Positions 12,917 to 25,005 of a DNA stretch of 64,000 nucleotides are shown in pieces. A program made the translations under genes and the position numbers. The notes beneath the pieces were generated by a model that saw only the letters and a program-made list of their open reading frames with translations, was not told where the DNA came from and searched no databases. The stretch is from Diplosphaera chodatii (taxonomy: Eukaryota > Chlorophyta > Trebouxiophyceae > Prasiolales > Stichococcaceae): the NCBI GenBank assembly GCA_032358165.1, contig JAALGY010000051.1:930001-994000 (forward strand). Reading direction: 5' to 3'. Each line of letters opens with the position of its first letter. Position 1 is the stretch's first letter.

Positions 12917-15900
12917 TCAGGCGTTGGCCAGCCATCGCCGGGCGCGCCCCCACATGCTGGTGGCGCTGTAAATGGCCACACGCTGTGTAAACCCTGCACT
13001 GTCAGCCGTCGACCGTGCGTCGTGCAGGTGCACAGGCACGGGCATCCACGGCTCTGATGCCTGCTGACCGCTTTGGCTGCTGTCCGCCGGCGCCAGCCAT
13101 TCTCTGATGTGAGCGCTGCCACCCATGTCGTCGGCAGTGCCAGCAGGCCATGGCAGCTGGTGGGTGTCCCTGCTGCTGGCCTCCCCCACTGCCGCAGGCG
13201 CCCGCTGTGCTGCAGGGCTGGCAAACTCTGCGCTGCTGCCGGCGCGCCTGGCGGCGCGTGCGATCATGGACGGCGCCGAGCTGGCGGCATGGCTCGCATA
13301 CGGGGTGGGCACCTGCACAGGTTTGACACACCTCCTCGGCGCTAACACTTGCCTCGAAAAATGCGAAGCGTGCGACAACCCGGCAAGCATTCGTGGTGGT
13401 CTGCAGCCACCCCATTTGCGTGTGCCCATGGACGGGGTGCTGAGCACCGCAGCATGCTCACGTTGGTGCAGATGGCGCCCGCGCGCAGGACGCCGATCGG
13501 CAGCCCCAGCCGGCGGTCGGCCAGCACGAAGCGCCGTGGCGCGGCGCTCTTCGGGCTCGTCCAGATGCAGGACGGCTCGGTGTCCTGCAGCAGAGCCGGG
13601 CTGCTCATCCTGGTCATGCAGGCAGGGCAGCCACCAGGGTACCCTCCTTCCTTTCACCATGAGCCGGAAGTGCATTGTTCCCAGAGACCATTGTGCAACA
13701 GCATATGGCTGCAAGCCGCAGGAGAGAGTGCAGGCCAAGTCACAGGCCGAGTCACCTCCATGAAGACCTTGAGCAGGCTGGGGGCCGGGACACGCTGCCG
13801 GTGGCGCTGCAGCTGCTGCGGCGGCGGGTTGTCACCAGCCACCCGCCGCCACAGCGACACAGGCACAGGCACAGCCCCCGCCCCGCCGATGCTGTCATCC
13901 GTGCTGCCGATGCTGGGGGTGCTCGTCTGCCCTGAGACTGCCGCTGACTGCTGGGCTTCGGAGCTCTGAGCGGGCGCCTGGCGCACGGCTTGCAGGCGTG
14001 CGGCCGCCTCGCTGCGCCCGCTGCCGCTTGGGATCTCTGCGCTGAGCGCGACATCCGCTGGCACCTCCTTGGCGATCTGCTTGGCACCTTGCCTCCGTGG
14101 CCGCCGCTCCTGCCGCTGCACTAGCTCAGCTGCCGACGCCTCGCTTAGCTCCTGCACACGACCAGGACACGCACATGCATGGCTTACAACACTGAGGACA
14201 GAAAACGTGCAACACTTGGGCTGTGTCATGCACCCTGAGGACGACCAGCACACTGCAGCGACATCAGAGCTACAACCCGGAGGTGCAGTTTCGCAGGCAG
14301 ACCTGCAGGCCCTGCTCCATGAGGTGCACCATCTCCCGCGTCGTCGCCCGGACCTCGTCGATGCCCGGGAACAGCTCACCGCCAAAGCGTTGCGCCAGCC
14401 AGGTCCACACGGCCGCCACCTGCAGCACCAGAGCAGCAGTGTACATGCACAGTACAGTATATGCCAAGTGCAGAAACACACCGACTTCATGACGCCACAG
14501 CCGGGCAACAACACGCTGGCATGTGGCATGCGCGCAGCAGCGGCACCCCACGGTGCGAGACCCAGCAAAGACAAGTAGCACACCAGAGGCCAGCCCTGCA
14601 CCACGAGTGGCTGCCCACCTTGTAGGCTTCCTCGAGGTCGCGCAGCTCGTCGGGGGTGGCCGGCACGCTGTGCGGGAAGTCCAGGTCCAGCGGGGCGGGG
14701 ACGCCCGCCGCGTAGGCCTTTGCGAAGCGGAGCAGCGCCGCGACCGCAGGCCGGCTGCGCGCGTTGGTGGGGCTGCTCGCGAAGGTGAAGCGGTCCGCCA
14801 GGGACAGGCCCTTCACCTGTCGCACGTGTCCATAGGGCAAGTCACTCAGCTTGTGTAAACAGCCGGGCTCCTGACGCTTGAGAATGAGCGGACATCCAGC
14901 TGCAGCGTGCATACAAGGTGCACCTTTTCGAGGGCCTTGGCGACCGCGATCATGTCGTCCTGCTTGCACAGGAAGTAGGTGCCGTCGAGGCGCGCCTCCT
15001 CCGAAAAGCGGGCCAGCACCTCTGGGAAGGTGGCCTCTGGCATCTGCCCCGCAAACACCTGCGCAGTGGGAGAGAGATGAACGACGCTCTAGCATGCACA
15101 GCAGTGTCAGACCCTACTCAGTGTGCCCTGCTTTCATTTAGCCCAAGCCACGTCCCCCAAGCATGTGCAGCAGATGTTTGAGGTTGGCCGAAACGTACCT
15201 CCAGATGCTCAAACTCGGGGAAGAGCCCGGCGTGCGGCGTCGACATCTGCTCCTGCGGCAGCTCCAGCGCCGCCTGCAGCGCCCTGACGTCGGAGCGCAG
15301 CCGGCAGGTGGCGATCCCTGTGGACAGGCGGCAAGCCCTGATCAGCAACCGCCGCCCACGCCACAGCACGGCGCCTAGCACATGCCAATGCATTGCCGCC
15401 ACCGGTGCAGGAGGCTGAGCCAAGCTCAGCCGACTGTGGTTGTGCAAGCAACTGCACGGTGACACATGGACACGGCCTGGCGCTGCTGGCACCTGTGCCG
15501 CCCCAGGCGGAGTTGCGGCGCCCGGCCCGCCCCGCAATCTGCTTGATCTGCCCGACGCTGACGGGCGCCGCCTCCTTCCCTGCAGCCGCATGCCTTTTTG
15601 GTGAGTTTACCATCGAATCAGGTACAAAGACTCTGGCGACTCTGGGTTGACATCAAGGTCAGCACAGGTTCGACAGCGGTCAGGTGGGGGTGTGGCACAC
15701 GCACCGCTGCTGCCATCGAACTTGCGCAGCGAGTGGAAGATCACGCGGCGGATGTTGAGGTTGAGCCCCATGCCCACCGCGTCAGACGCCACCAGCACCT
15801 GTTGCGGCATCACACCATCACGTTCAGGGCCAAGCTGCGGCAGATCTGCTTGTGTGAGACCTTACGGTGTTGCTCTGCACAGACTCGTGCCACATGCCCC

Positions 15901-18900
15901 TGCTGTTTCCAACAGCTGCAGGTGAGGGCACACTGGTGCGCTGTCATTTCCGCAGCAAGGCGGGACCATCAGTGACCAGCAGGGTTCCCACAGCACGTGC
16001 CTTGTATTCGGAGTCGGGGTCGTTGAACAGGCGGGCCTGCAGGCGCCGCATCTCCGGCGGCAGGGCGCCGTACACGACGCACGCCTTGTGGCCAGTCGAT
16101 GCCTCGATCAGCTGCAAGGCAATGAGACGCAAGCGCGTTCACTGACGCGCATTCACCACAAACCCTGGCACTAAACACAAACTTGAGCCTGCCCTGCACA
16201 CACTGCTGGATGACCGACGGGCCTGCACAAGGGTTCTGTACGCATTGCGGCATGACCGCACACCAGGTGCTCTGGGATGCTGTCGGCCCATGCACCGCGC
16301 TCTGACCAAGGTGGAAGCAGCACCTTCTTGATGGTGAAGATGGTCGCGCGGGAGAAGGCGACGACGGCGTCGCCCGGCTGCACCCGCTTGTAGCCGCCCC
16401 GCAGGCCGGCGGCCTCCACCTCCAGGGGCGCAAACCGCTGGTAGGCGCGCACCTCCAGCCCCTCCCCCATGTCCGCGCACAGCTGCCGCACCTGCGCCGC
16501 ACGCCACTGGCAGCTTGCACCCTGGACAGTGATGATGCGCGATGCGCAGCGTGTGCAGATGCGAGCAGTCTTCCGTCGGCCGCTGGTACACCTCGACGCA
16601 CTGCTGACCGAGGAGCCCAGCATGCTTGGCCTTGTCGCATGGCTGTTTACACTGATGCACTACGACCCGGGCGCACCAGGGGAAGCGCGGAGGCGTCGCC
16701 GCACAGGTGCAGCTCGGAGGCGGGCAGCCCCTGCAGGGCGCGCGTCCAGGCCCAGCCCCGCGACTCGTCGCCCACCATCTGCGATCAGCACACATACCCT
16801 CAGTGCCTGAACCCCCTCAAACGGAGCCTGATACCACAGGCGAAAGCCCTCTTCTGTGGGTGCAATTGCATCTCATGCCGACCTGGATCTCGTCGATGAC
16901 GGCGACGTCCACCTGGCGCCGCAGGTCCGCCATCTCGATGGTGCAGGCCAGGTGCCCCGCCCCCGGCACCTCCTGCCGCTCCTGCCCTGCAGCGCAGCCA
17001 CTGACCGCTTTGTGTGACACACGCAGTTGGACAACTCCAGTGTGCTGCCTCGGCAGGCTGGCGGAGAGTTGGGTGATGGCGCGGCTCCAGCACCTGTGAT
17101 GAGGCTGCAGAAGGTGCCGCCCGCGTTGCAGGTGTCGGCGACCTCCATGGCCAGCAGCCGCAGCGGCGCGCAGTACAGCCCCTCCGCCGCCCCCCGCATC
17201 GCCTGCACCCCACGACGGGCTGTTAGACGCATGTAGCGGACACTGCATATGAGTGTGTCGCTTCAGCTGACAGAAACGGTGTGGCCTTGTCCAACCAACA
17301 AACGAAGTGCCTGGTCACCCACAAGGAAGGTGCAGATGCTACACTGACGATGCTGATGCCGCTCTGCAGCAGGAGGCCTCCAGCATGGGACCATGGGCAG
17401 CACAGACCTGCAGCGCCTGGTAGGTCTTGCCGCTGTTGGTGGGCCCGGCGTGGTAGATGATGCGCCGCTTGATGGCCCGCGCCATTGGGTACCACAGGTG
17501 CGGGTTGGTGAGGTCTGCGGTCTTCACGAGCTCCCTGTCGAAAAAAGAGATGAACAGTTATCAGGCACAAAAAAGCATGCATCTCTCTCACAGGCAACAC
17601 CGGATGTGAGCCTTCTAGAATCTTGTGCAGAGCCAGCTGGGTTAAACAAGTGAGGCACTGAGCAAAAGTTGCACACCTGTAGGCGCTGATCTCGTCGGCG
17701 AAGGACGCCAGTGCAAAGCGTGCAAAGTCCGGGAACAGCAGCTGCTGCACCGCAGCTTCGTCTGGGGCCGCCAACAGTGCATCCCGCAGACCCTCGGTGA
17801 GCTGGTTCAGGAAGCCTCTGCGGTAGGAGGTCGCCGCCCGCTGGTACATCTGCAAGCGAGGGTGTTGAGGTTGACAACAGGGTCTGGCAGGTGTCTCCAG
17901 CATAACATGGCGGACGCTTCCTCTGCCAGTTTATGCACTGGACAGTCGTATGGTGCGGACCGCCACAGCAGGAGGCGGCCACAGAAGCAGACAACACAAC
18001 CCAACACCTTGGCGTTGAGGTACAGCGCGAGCGCCTGGTCCTGCGTGTCTGCGCTGTCCAGGAAGGTGCGCACGGCCGCCAGCACGCTGCGCCGCTGTGC
18101 ATCCGTCAGCTGCGCCTTCGACTGTGTCTCGCTGAGCCCGCCGTCAGCAAGTGACTTGGTCTGCAGGTTGGGACACAGGCAGCACATAGGGGCTAGGTGG
18201 GTACATAGATGCGTTGCCAACACGTAGGTTGGCCAGAGCCTCTGTAACTGCATCGACATTACGGTGCAGCGAGGCATAGCAGAAGGCACACGCAGGCCAC
18301 CTGCTGCTTGTGTGGTCGCACTGCATGTGCAGCATGCGGACCATGCGGCGATGGAGCCACATAATCGCCAGTGTCTGCAACTGTGTCAGACGGCAGTATC
18401 GTCTGCGCAACCGGCCCCGCTGCTTTCGCCCTGGCACCCGCCCCTGGCGGCCGTCTGCTGCCTGCAGTGGCAGCTTTGCCTGCTGCCACATCGGTGCTGC
18501 GCGGCTCTGCCTCCAAACTAGCTGCTGCCACCGTCCGCTTCCTGCTGCGGCGGGCCTTTGGCTTTGCTGCAGCCTGATCTGAGCCGGCCACCTCCGCAGC
18601 TGCCTTGCTCGGCTTCCTGGGGCTTCGACGCTTCCTCACGGGCTTGCCGTCGACCAGCGCGGCCTTGGCCGTCAGCTCGTGCTTGGCCGGCGCCTGCACG
18701 CTGGTGTGCAGGTGCCGCAGGTGGCCAGCCGACAGCTGCGGCATAGCTGCTGCCTGCGCTCGGCCGAGCGCCCGACATTGGTACCCTGCCGCTGTCCCTC
18801 CTGGTGTCCGACCGACAGCGCTGAGAGCGCTGCATGTCTCTGGGCATCCTGCATCGGCTGCCGTCCGCAGCAGCCGTGGCAGCTGTCCTTCGGCAGCGCC

Positions 18901-19014
18901 TGCCACACACTTCGCTGCCGCACGCTCAGCTGCAGGAGCTGTTGACACCGAGGCGGTGCACAGCTCCGCTGCTAGCCGCTGCAGCAGCTGCACCAGCGGC
19001 TGCCGCGACTGCAT
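12917..19014 (-). CDS. SUV3: ATP-dependent RNA helicase SUV3 (DExH superfamily 2, organellar)
   Basis: Exons: 19014-18361, 18160-18008, 17849-17677, 17534-17408, 17202-17094, 16986-16883, 16778-16677, 16506-16324, 16111-15992, 15798-15705, 15579-15493, 15317-15199, 15058-14924, 14816-14619, 14419-14303, 14151-13756, then probably 13650-13462 and 13312-12917. Walker A is GPTNSGKT (residues 357-364) and motif II is DEIQ (437-440). Later helicase motifs are [13 protein letters not shown] and QIAGRAGR. The SUV3 C-terminal piece [15 protein letters not shown] is also present. SUV3 unwinds RNA in the mitochondrial degradosome; plant copies act in mitochondria or plastids. The 218-codon first exon is Ala/Arg/Lys-rich, consistent with an organelle leader plus spacer. 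The core is certain. The last two exons are clearly coding, but the simplest junction (acceptor at 13610) breaks the frame; a weaker acceptor at 13651 restores it. Confidence 0.9.
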
Positions 19015-19406
19015 GCAGCCTGTGAGTTGTCAGTTGCGATCAGAAGTGTCGCTGACACCGGTGCATGACACAACAAGTCTATCAAGCTGTGAGGTTGCAA
19101 CAGCAAGGTCAGTCGCGTTTGCAAGCGTGTTGGAGCGGTCGATGTAGCAAACCGGCTCAAGTCTGCAACAACAATTTGCACCAAAGGGCCTGCAAAAGCC
19201 AGATGAATCACATGGCTTCGCCTGTCAGTGACGATGCGTTTACGTGTGTGCTGAAGGCACAAGAGGGAAACGCCTGAATGGAGGAAGTGCTTGCGACGTG
19301 ACGTGCCTCAATTTGCTGCAAAGCCACCCTGCAGTTTTAGCCCATTGCACATCGGACGGTCCAAACACAGCACGATGAGATGCTGTAGTTTACAGATATA
19401 GCAGGC
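19015..19406. other. Intergenic interval
   Basis: This 392-bp stretch lies between the SUV3 start and the RIT1 stop, both minus. It should hold the SUV3 promoter and RIT1 3' UTR. No feature recognised. Confidence 0.5.
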
Positions 19407-22400
19407 TCACGAGGGCTGCTTGTTTGTCCAGGCTCGGCGATGGTGGCCGCTGGCAATCTCAAAGTGGAGGAACACCTGTTTGAGCAGGCCCTGGGTCGGC
19501 TGTGCGCCTGGACAGCAGCCGCTCACAAATGCCAGGCATCGCCGCATGTCAGCCTTCGACACCGTCTGAGCATCGTGCACCACCTCCGTCGGCTGGGTGT
19601 GTTGCTCCGTGCAGACTGCAGCATCATCGCGGTCTGTGCCGGTCGCAGATCCGATATCTGGCTCGCGGGACGGGGACGCTGCTGCCTTGGTGATGACCCC
19701 AGCTGCCATGCTGCTGCGGAGTCGCCACTGGCTGGGCGGGTCGCCAGGCGCAAGGGGCCCAAAGAACGCCAGCAGCATCGTGACGGCAGCTGCAGAAGGG
19801 ACTGCCAGGCCTTCGTTGCTGCCGATCAGCAGCCGGCCCCCAGCCTCCAGCTGTGCACCTGTGTGCATGCGCCCGACAGCTTGAACAACTGCCAAGTCGT
19901 CACAGCAAGCTGCAGTTGTACGATGTCTACTGCAGTGAGCAAACGAGTTCTGTGTCCACTGACAGGGTAGGAGTGGGGCAGCACCCACCTGCAAATCGGA
20001 GCAAAGCTGGTAGGGCATCAAGCAGCGAAGTCTTGCCCGCCTTGTAGCCCTGCACATGCCAGTGCATGTACCTGCGTTGCATGGCTGCTGGCTGCTCGTC
20101 TGTGACTGCACCATCGCGAGTGTGGCCATCAGGTAAGGTGCTGCTGCTTCTGCCGGCTGATGACCTGTCCAGTGGTACGCTGCTGTTGCAGCGCCGTGAG
20201 CCTAGGTCAAGAACAGCATCTGCATGGCGCCATAGCTCTGGTGGCAGGCTGCCATCTGCCGGCAGCTGTGACAGGATGAGGTTCGTCCCACCCAGGCGCC
20301 ACAGGCAGATGCCGCCTGCCACCTGCTGCGCCGAAGCCGGGGACAGCGTAGCTGTGTCCGGACCAACAGCGCAGCCCATGGGCAGTGGGGCATGGGGCCG
20401 TCCCAATGACGGCTGTGCCTGCACCCTGCCATTGTGCTCCGGCTGTTCCTGCTGCGGCTGCTGCTGCTGCTGCTGCTGCTGCTGCCGCCGCCGACGCTGC
20501 TGCTGCGAGTCTGCTGCCAATTCTGCTGCCAACGCTGTGATGCCGCCAGGGCCGGCGGCCAGCAGCGCAGGGCTGTGCTCCCACAGCAGTGGTGCGGTCA
20601 GGCCGCGCGCCCAGCTCTCCTCATCATCCCCAGCGCCCGGCACATAATCGAACGATGTGGCCTCAAGCTCACCTGAGCCCCCTGCGATCATTGTAAAGAC
20701 TGCATCAGGTACACTGCAGTTGGCAACACAGTGTATCTGCGCTCTCTATCCCGCAACCCCATGGACGGTGGGTCCTGGTGATGCAGGGTACCCACCCAGC
20801 ATCATGCGGCAGCGCCTCGGCTGCGAGGCGGACACCAGGAACAGGGGCGTGAAGGGCAGCTCCTCGAGCGATGGCACGTGGTTGAGCCACACGCGGCTCG
20901 CGGGGCTGAGCCACAGCGGCCGCAGCGGCTTGCGCAGCACAGCCGCCAGGCCTTCAACGTCCACGCCAACCTGACGCACTAGAATGGAATCAGCTGTGAT
21001 GCTGTCGCAGATGTACTCTGCAAATTATCCCGCAAGACATAGGCACCGCTGGGGTTACAATGACAAAGCAAGGGCCCAATCCAACACCCTCATCGTGGCG
21101 ATGTACAGCCTCTTCTGCCAGTGCTAAGTCTCAGCATTGAGCACGTTGATGTGTGTCTGGAAGACGCCAAGTGTCACGCACCTCCAGCAGCTGCTGCACG
21201 AAGCCCGGCAGCCGCGCCTCAATCTGCCGGTGCTCGCTGGCGCTGATCCACAACGGCAGGTGCAGCTGTGTGTCCCAGGCCGGCCCTGCAGCACCTGCAA
21301 AGGCATGGGACACATCACGGCATTAGCCTTCCAGATGGTGCCAGCTCTCTGAGGTCTCGCTGTGCCGACCCGTCTTCAGATGACAGACTCCTGCTGGCTG
21401 TCCAGTGCTTCACCTGCTGCGTCTGGCCTCGTGCACGGCGCACCGCGATCCAGCGGTGCCTTGCCTATCGTCGCGAAGCTGCCGCCGCAGTCGCTGCTGC
21501 TGCAGCTGTCTGCGCCTGTGTGCCGCATGCTGACCTCGCTGGCGGCATCAGACCCATCGCGGCCTGTGCCGCTGGTGTCAGGGTCCTGTGAGCTGACAGC
21601 TGGCGTGAGCCCTATGCTGGCGGCCAACTGAGGTGGCAGGGTCCTGGGCTGCTCGGTGTCGCGGCGGCAGACCTGGCTGGCGGGCAGATGGCTGTGCTGT
21701 TGTGCTGTTGATGCTTGCTGCTGCTGCCGCACCCGCGCAACGGCCCGATTGATCACAACAGCCCAGATGGGGATGGTCTTGGTCAGCGCATCCTGCATCA
21801 GGTCCCTCCCATCAGGTCTCTCCCATCAGGTCCCTCCCATCAGGTCTCTCCCATCATCACAGCTGCCGGGCAATTATAGTATCAGAGCGACTCTGCGCAC
21901 CCTCAGCCCTCTGCGCACCCTCAGCCCTGACTCGGCAGGGACTCGGCCGTACATGTGCGGATGCCACAGCAGTGCTCACCGGGAAGGTTTTGCCCCGCCG
22001 GGTGGCGTCCACAACGAAGCAGCCGCCGCTGCCTGCCGCCAGGAGCGCCAGGTGCCAGTTCAGCCGCGCCTCGCTGAAGGCCCACTGCCCCATGTGGCCG
22101 TCCGTGGACTTGAAGTAGCAGGTGGCGCTTGGGCGGGGCGTGTACCATGCCCCGCAGCGGAGGTTGGCCACCAGCGGCAGCTCCGGGTGCAGCGCCGCCA
22201 TCTGCACGTCATTTCATGTATGTCGAGCGGGTCCTCCGACGGAGGATTTCACAAATGACATGCACAGAAGCCACATGGTGGCATGCACAGGATGGAGACG
22301 AGGCACTCCTGGGTGCGATGTGCTGCACAGCCGCCGCACCTCCTGCACGAACGCGGCGTCGCTGACGACCGAGGCCACGCAGTTGTACAGTCCTTGCTCC

Positions 22401-22477
22401 TGCCGCTTGAGGTGCCGCAGCACCCTGTTGGCGGACGGCGCGCCCAGGTTGGCCGGCGGCGCCTCGACCGCCACCAT
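19407..22477 (-). CDS. RIT1: Initiator tRNA-Met 2'-O-ribosyl phosphate transferase (Rit1)
   Basis: Exons 22477-22340, 22201-21980, 21792-21414, 21294-21182, 20970-20796, 20681-19989, 19858-19407; 723 residues. The ATG at 22477 has the context gcaaccATGG. Family signatures are LYNCVASVVSDAAFVQE, LPLVANLRCGAWY, CYFKSTDGHMGQWAFS, CFVVDATRRGKTFP and ALTKTIPIWAVVINRA near the N-terminus. A phosphatase-like C-terminal part follows, with YMHWHVQGYKAGKTSLLDAL and AGGRLLIGSNEGLAV. In fungi and plants Rit1 places a ribosyl phosphate on A64 of initiator tRNA, keeping it out of elongation. The C-terminal region of Rit1 is related to dual-specificity phosphatases; here the usual P-loop Cys after the strand is replaced (IGSNEG rather than a C-x5-R loop). 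A glutamine run lies within exon 6. The phase between exons 5 and 6 requires the donor gtgggt at 20795. Confidence 0.9.
20458..20484 (-). repeat. CAG trinucleotide run encoding nine glutamines in RIT1
   Basis: On the plus strand nine CTG units run without a break; on the coding strand they are CAG codons giving Q9. They are flanked by more Gln and Arg codons. This is a slippage-prone microsatellite in a variable linker of the protein. Confidence 0.9.
21797..21852. repeat. Four tandem copies of a 14-bp unit next to a RIT1 splice acceptor
   Basis: Copies start at 21797, 21811, 21825 and 21839, of the form ATCAGGTCYCTCCC, with copies 1/3 and 2/4 identical. The block ends three bases from the acceptor of RIT1 exon 3, inside intron 2. 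On the coding strand each copy carries CTGAT, which resembles a branch-site core. Confidence 0.9.
21891..21926. repeat. Two tandem 18-bp copies in RIT1 intron 2
   Basis: CTCTGCGCACCCTCAGCC occurs twice in direct succession, about 40 bp from the 14-bp tandem block in the same intron. Confidence 0.9.
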
Positions 22478-22868
22478 GGTTGCGGCCTCTTAAGCGCAGT
22501 GTGCGCGTGCTGTCACTACGCCACAGTGTAGGTATACAAATCTTCGATGTGGAGCGTCAAAGGTCAAGGAGCTGACCAAGCCAGGCCTCTGTCATCCACT
22601 GCACGCGCCGCGCGTGTGTGCATGTTGCTTGTATCCTGGTGTGGCTCCTGAGTTGAAAAGATCGGCAGCAAATACGGCGAACAGCTCGGTTGTGGCTCAC
22701 TCGGATGTCAGCAATTGGATCTGTGAAAGGGTGCAACGCGCAGGGGACTAGGGCCGAGTGAGGTGCGCGCCAGCTGCCACGGGGTCATTGCTTGGCATCG
22801 ATCTGGCAAAAAGTTGCACAATTGCAAGCTTTCCGCTGCTGGTCCAATCCGTCCGTCCACTGCACAAC
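22478..22868. promoter_or_regulatory. Shared upstream interval of divergent RIT1 and LPA1-like genes
   Basis: About 390 bp separate the two start codons, so both promoters must lie here or in the 5' UTRs. I see no specific motif that I can defend. Confidence 0.5.
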
Positions 22869-25005
22869 ATGCACGTAGCACCAGACATGGCGATGGCCAG
22901 CGGACAGTCAGTCTGTGCATGCAGCAGCTCAGGCCATCGGCACCATGCTGCAGCCCACATCGGCACCGCACGCAGCAGCAGAGCCGAGCAGCTAAGGTCG
23001 TGTGCATTCAGGACGGGTCCTCTCACAGTCAGCCGGTTGCTGCGGTCCTCGACCCGGGGCCCGCGCCTGCCGCGGCACACGCTGCGGCCATGCGCTGTGC
23101 GCAACCCCCTGGAGGAGCAGCTCAAGCAGGACAGCATCAATGTCAACCTGCGCAGCGAGGCGGAGGCGCCCTGGAGGTCACAAAGCGGTTTCATGCTCCA
23201 CGTGCCCTGTCCTTGAGTTCCGCACCTCAACATGCCAGACAGCCGACTCAGTCGCCTCACGCGGCTCGCATGCTGCTGTTGCAGGTCGTTGCGCCTGGTC
23301 ATGTTCACCTTCTTCTGTGTCAGCGCCACTGTGGGGGCTGTCATCGCCACTACGCAAGTGTTTGGCGCTCTGCGCGGCGCCGAGGACGCACTGCCGCTGA
23401 ATGATGTCGCGACGGTGACTCAGCCCTCGTCCTGATGCAGCTCCCAGATTTTGCCATTGGTCACCGGCAGAGACCACATATGTCGACGGTTCCACTGCAT
23501 CAGCACTTGTGATATAGTCAACAGCTGGTGGAGGGTTGACTTGCTGGAGTGCTGCTGCAGTCGCTGGCGGTGGACTTGGGGGCAATCGCCACCTTCGCCT
23601 TTCTGCTGCGGCGAGACCTCAAAGCGCGGGACAAGCAGGTGCCCTGCAGGGCTGCAGCGCTGCATCCTCACGATCAGCTGCTGGTAGTCCAGGGTGCCGC
23701 ACCACTGACGCTGGCAGTGTAAGGTCCATGGAATGATGGGCAGCAGTGGTTACTGCTTGTGCGTTGTGCCAGGTGGCACGGCTGCAGCGGGAGGAGCGGC
23801 TGGGGGCGCTGAACCTGGAGCTCGCAAACAAGAAGGTGCTGCGGCTCAGCGAGCTGCGGGGCTTCTCCCGCACGGTAGGCATGGTGCTAGTTTTTATGTG
23901 GTCTCCAAAAGACGGTGTAGGAAGCGTGTTGCCATGCACATGGTCCAGCATTCCATCCACTGCATGAGTCGCCCCGGCGGTCAGCATGCCAGGTTACTGC
24001 ATGACACAGCCCTGCATGTGCCCAACAGGTCATCTTTGCGGGCACCCCGGATCAGTGCCGCCAGGTGGTGGAGACAGCAGAGCCCTTCCGGGAGGCGCTG
24101 GCAGAGCGCGGGGTGCTGCTGGTGGTGCTCCCCGTGTACGGCAGCGGCTCAGCAGACGCAGCGGATGTGCCGCCGCTCAAGGACACCGACCTCAGGTGTG
24201 CGGTAGACTCACAAACTCTTTGTGCTGAGCGGCAGTGCAGCATGGACAGTGGGCCGCGCTGCAAAACAGCACACGTAGGTGCTCCACTTGAGAGCAGGCT
24301 GTGGTCGGCTTGACCGAGGCGTGGGTCGCACTTGTTGCTGTCGTGGCTGATGATCAGCATATCACCTCGCTGGATGGGCTTGGGACACCAGGTCTATTGA
24401 AGCTTGACAGTCCACGCAGCAGTACAACGGCTGCAGGTGCTGAACTAAAAGCTAATGGTACCACGGCATGGGTCGCAGGTGGCGGGCGAACCCGCTGCGC
24501 ATCCGCGAATGGACCAAGTGGTTCGACCAGCAGCTGTCAGCCAGCAGCAAGACTCCGGAGCAGGGCCTGTACGTGGGCTTGCGCATGGACGGCCGCGTAC
24601 GAGCCAGCGGTGCGACTTTCTGCCGTTTCGCCCTTTCCCTTGCTTGGTGGGCTGCTGACTGACGCTGGTGCCATAGAGTACAGGCACTGCAGGCCGCATC
24701 GATCAGCGGGCACGTGTAATCTCGGGTCGGCTCCTGGTCTGCTGACGCCCTGCTGTCGTTGACGTGCAGGCACGGGGGCACCGCCATGGGACAAGTTCAT
24801 CCGGCAGCTCGCGCCCGTCGAGGTGAGGCCAGCTGTCTGAGTGCACTGGGTGTGTCTTGACTGCCCCAGAGGCAGACGTGCGACTGACTGACAGCTCATG
24901 TCACAGTTTGGGTCACTGCAGCGTAGCATGCGACACGTGCTCCATCTGACTCTGCAGGGCATGTGGAAGGGTTTTCTGGATGGCATGGACGGCCGTGTGA
25001 ACTGA
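22869..25005 (+). CDS. LPA1/REP27-like photosystem II assembly/repair protein
   Basis: Exons 22869-23176, 23285-23414, 23561-23638, 23773-23874, 24029-24195, 24479-24609, 24770-24822, 24958-25005 (338 codons if the ATG at 22869 is used; ATGs at 22887 and 22893 are also in frame). Residues 1-85 are Ser/Arg/Ala-rich, a likely chloroplast transit peptide. The family core follows: DSINVNLRSEAEAPWRSLRL leading into a membrane segment (FTFFCVSATVGAVIATTQV), a second hydrophobic stretch AIATFAFLLRRDL, then ARLQREERLGALNLELANKK and VIFAGTPDQCRQVVE. Plant LPA1 and Chlamydomonas REP27 are thylakoid proteins that aid D1 synthesis and photosystem II repair. Those proteins carry two N-terminal TPR repeats, which are absent here; the closest plant type would be the shorter LPA1-like paralogue. 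Confidence 0.85.

Noticed and set aside
13342..13609. In-phase continuation of SUV3 exon 16 through the acceptor at 13610 (frame starting DEQPGS)
   Set aside because: The phase fits, but the third positions and amino acid mix are those of a non-coding frame; the frame starting MSSPALL has strong codon bias.
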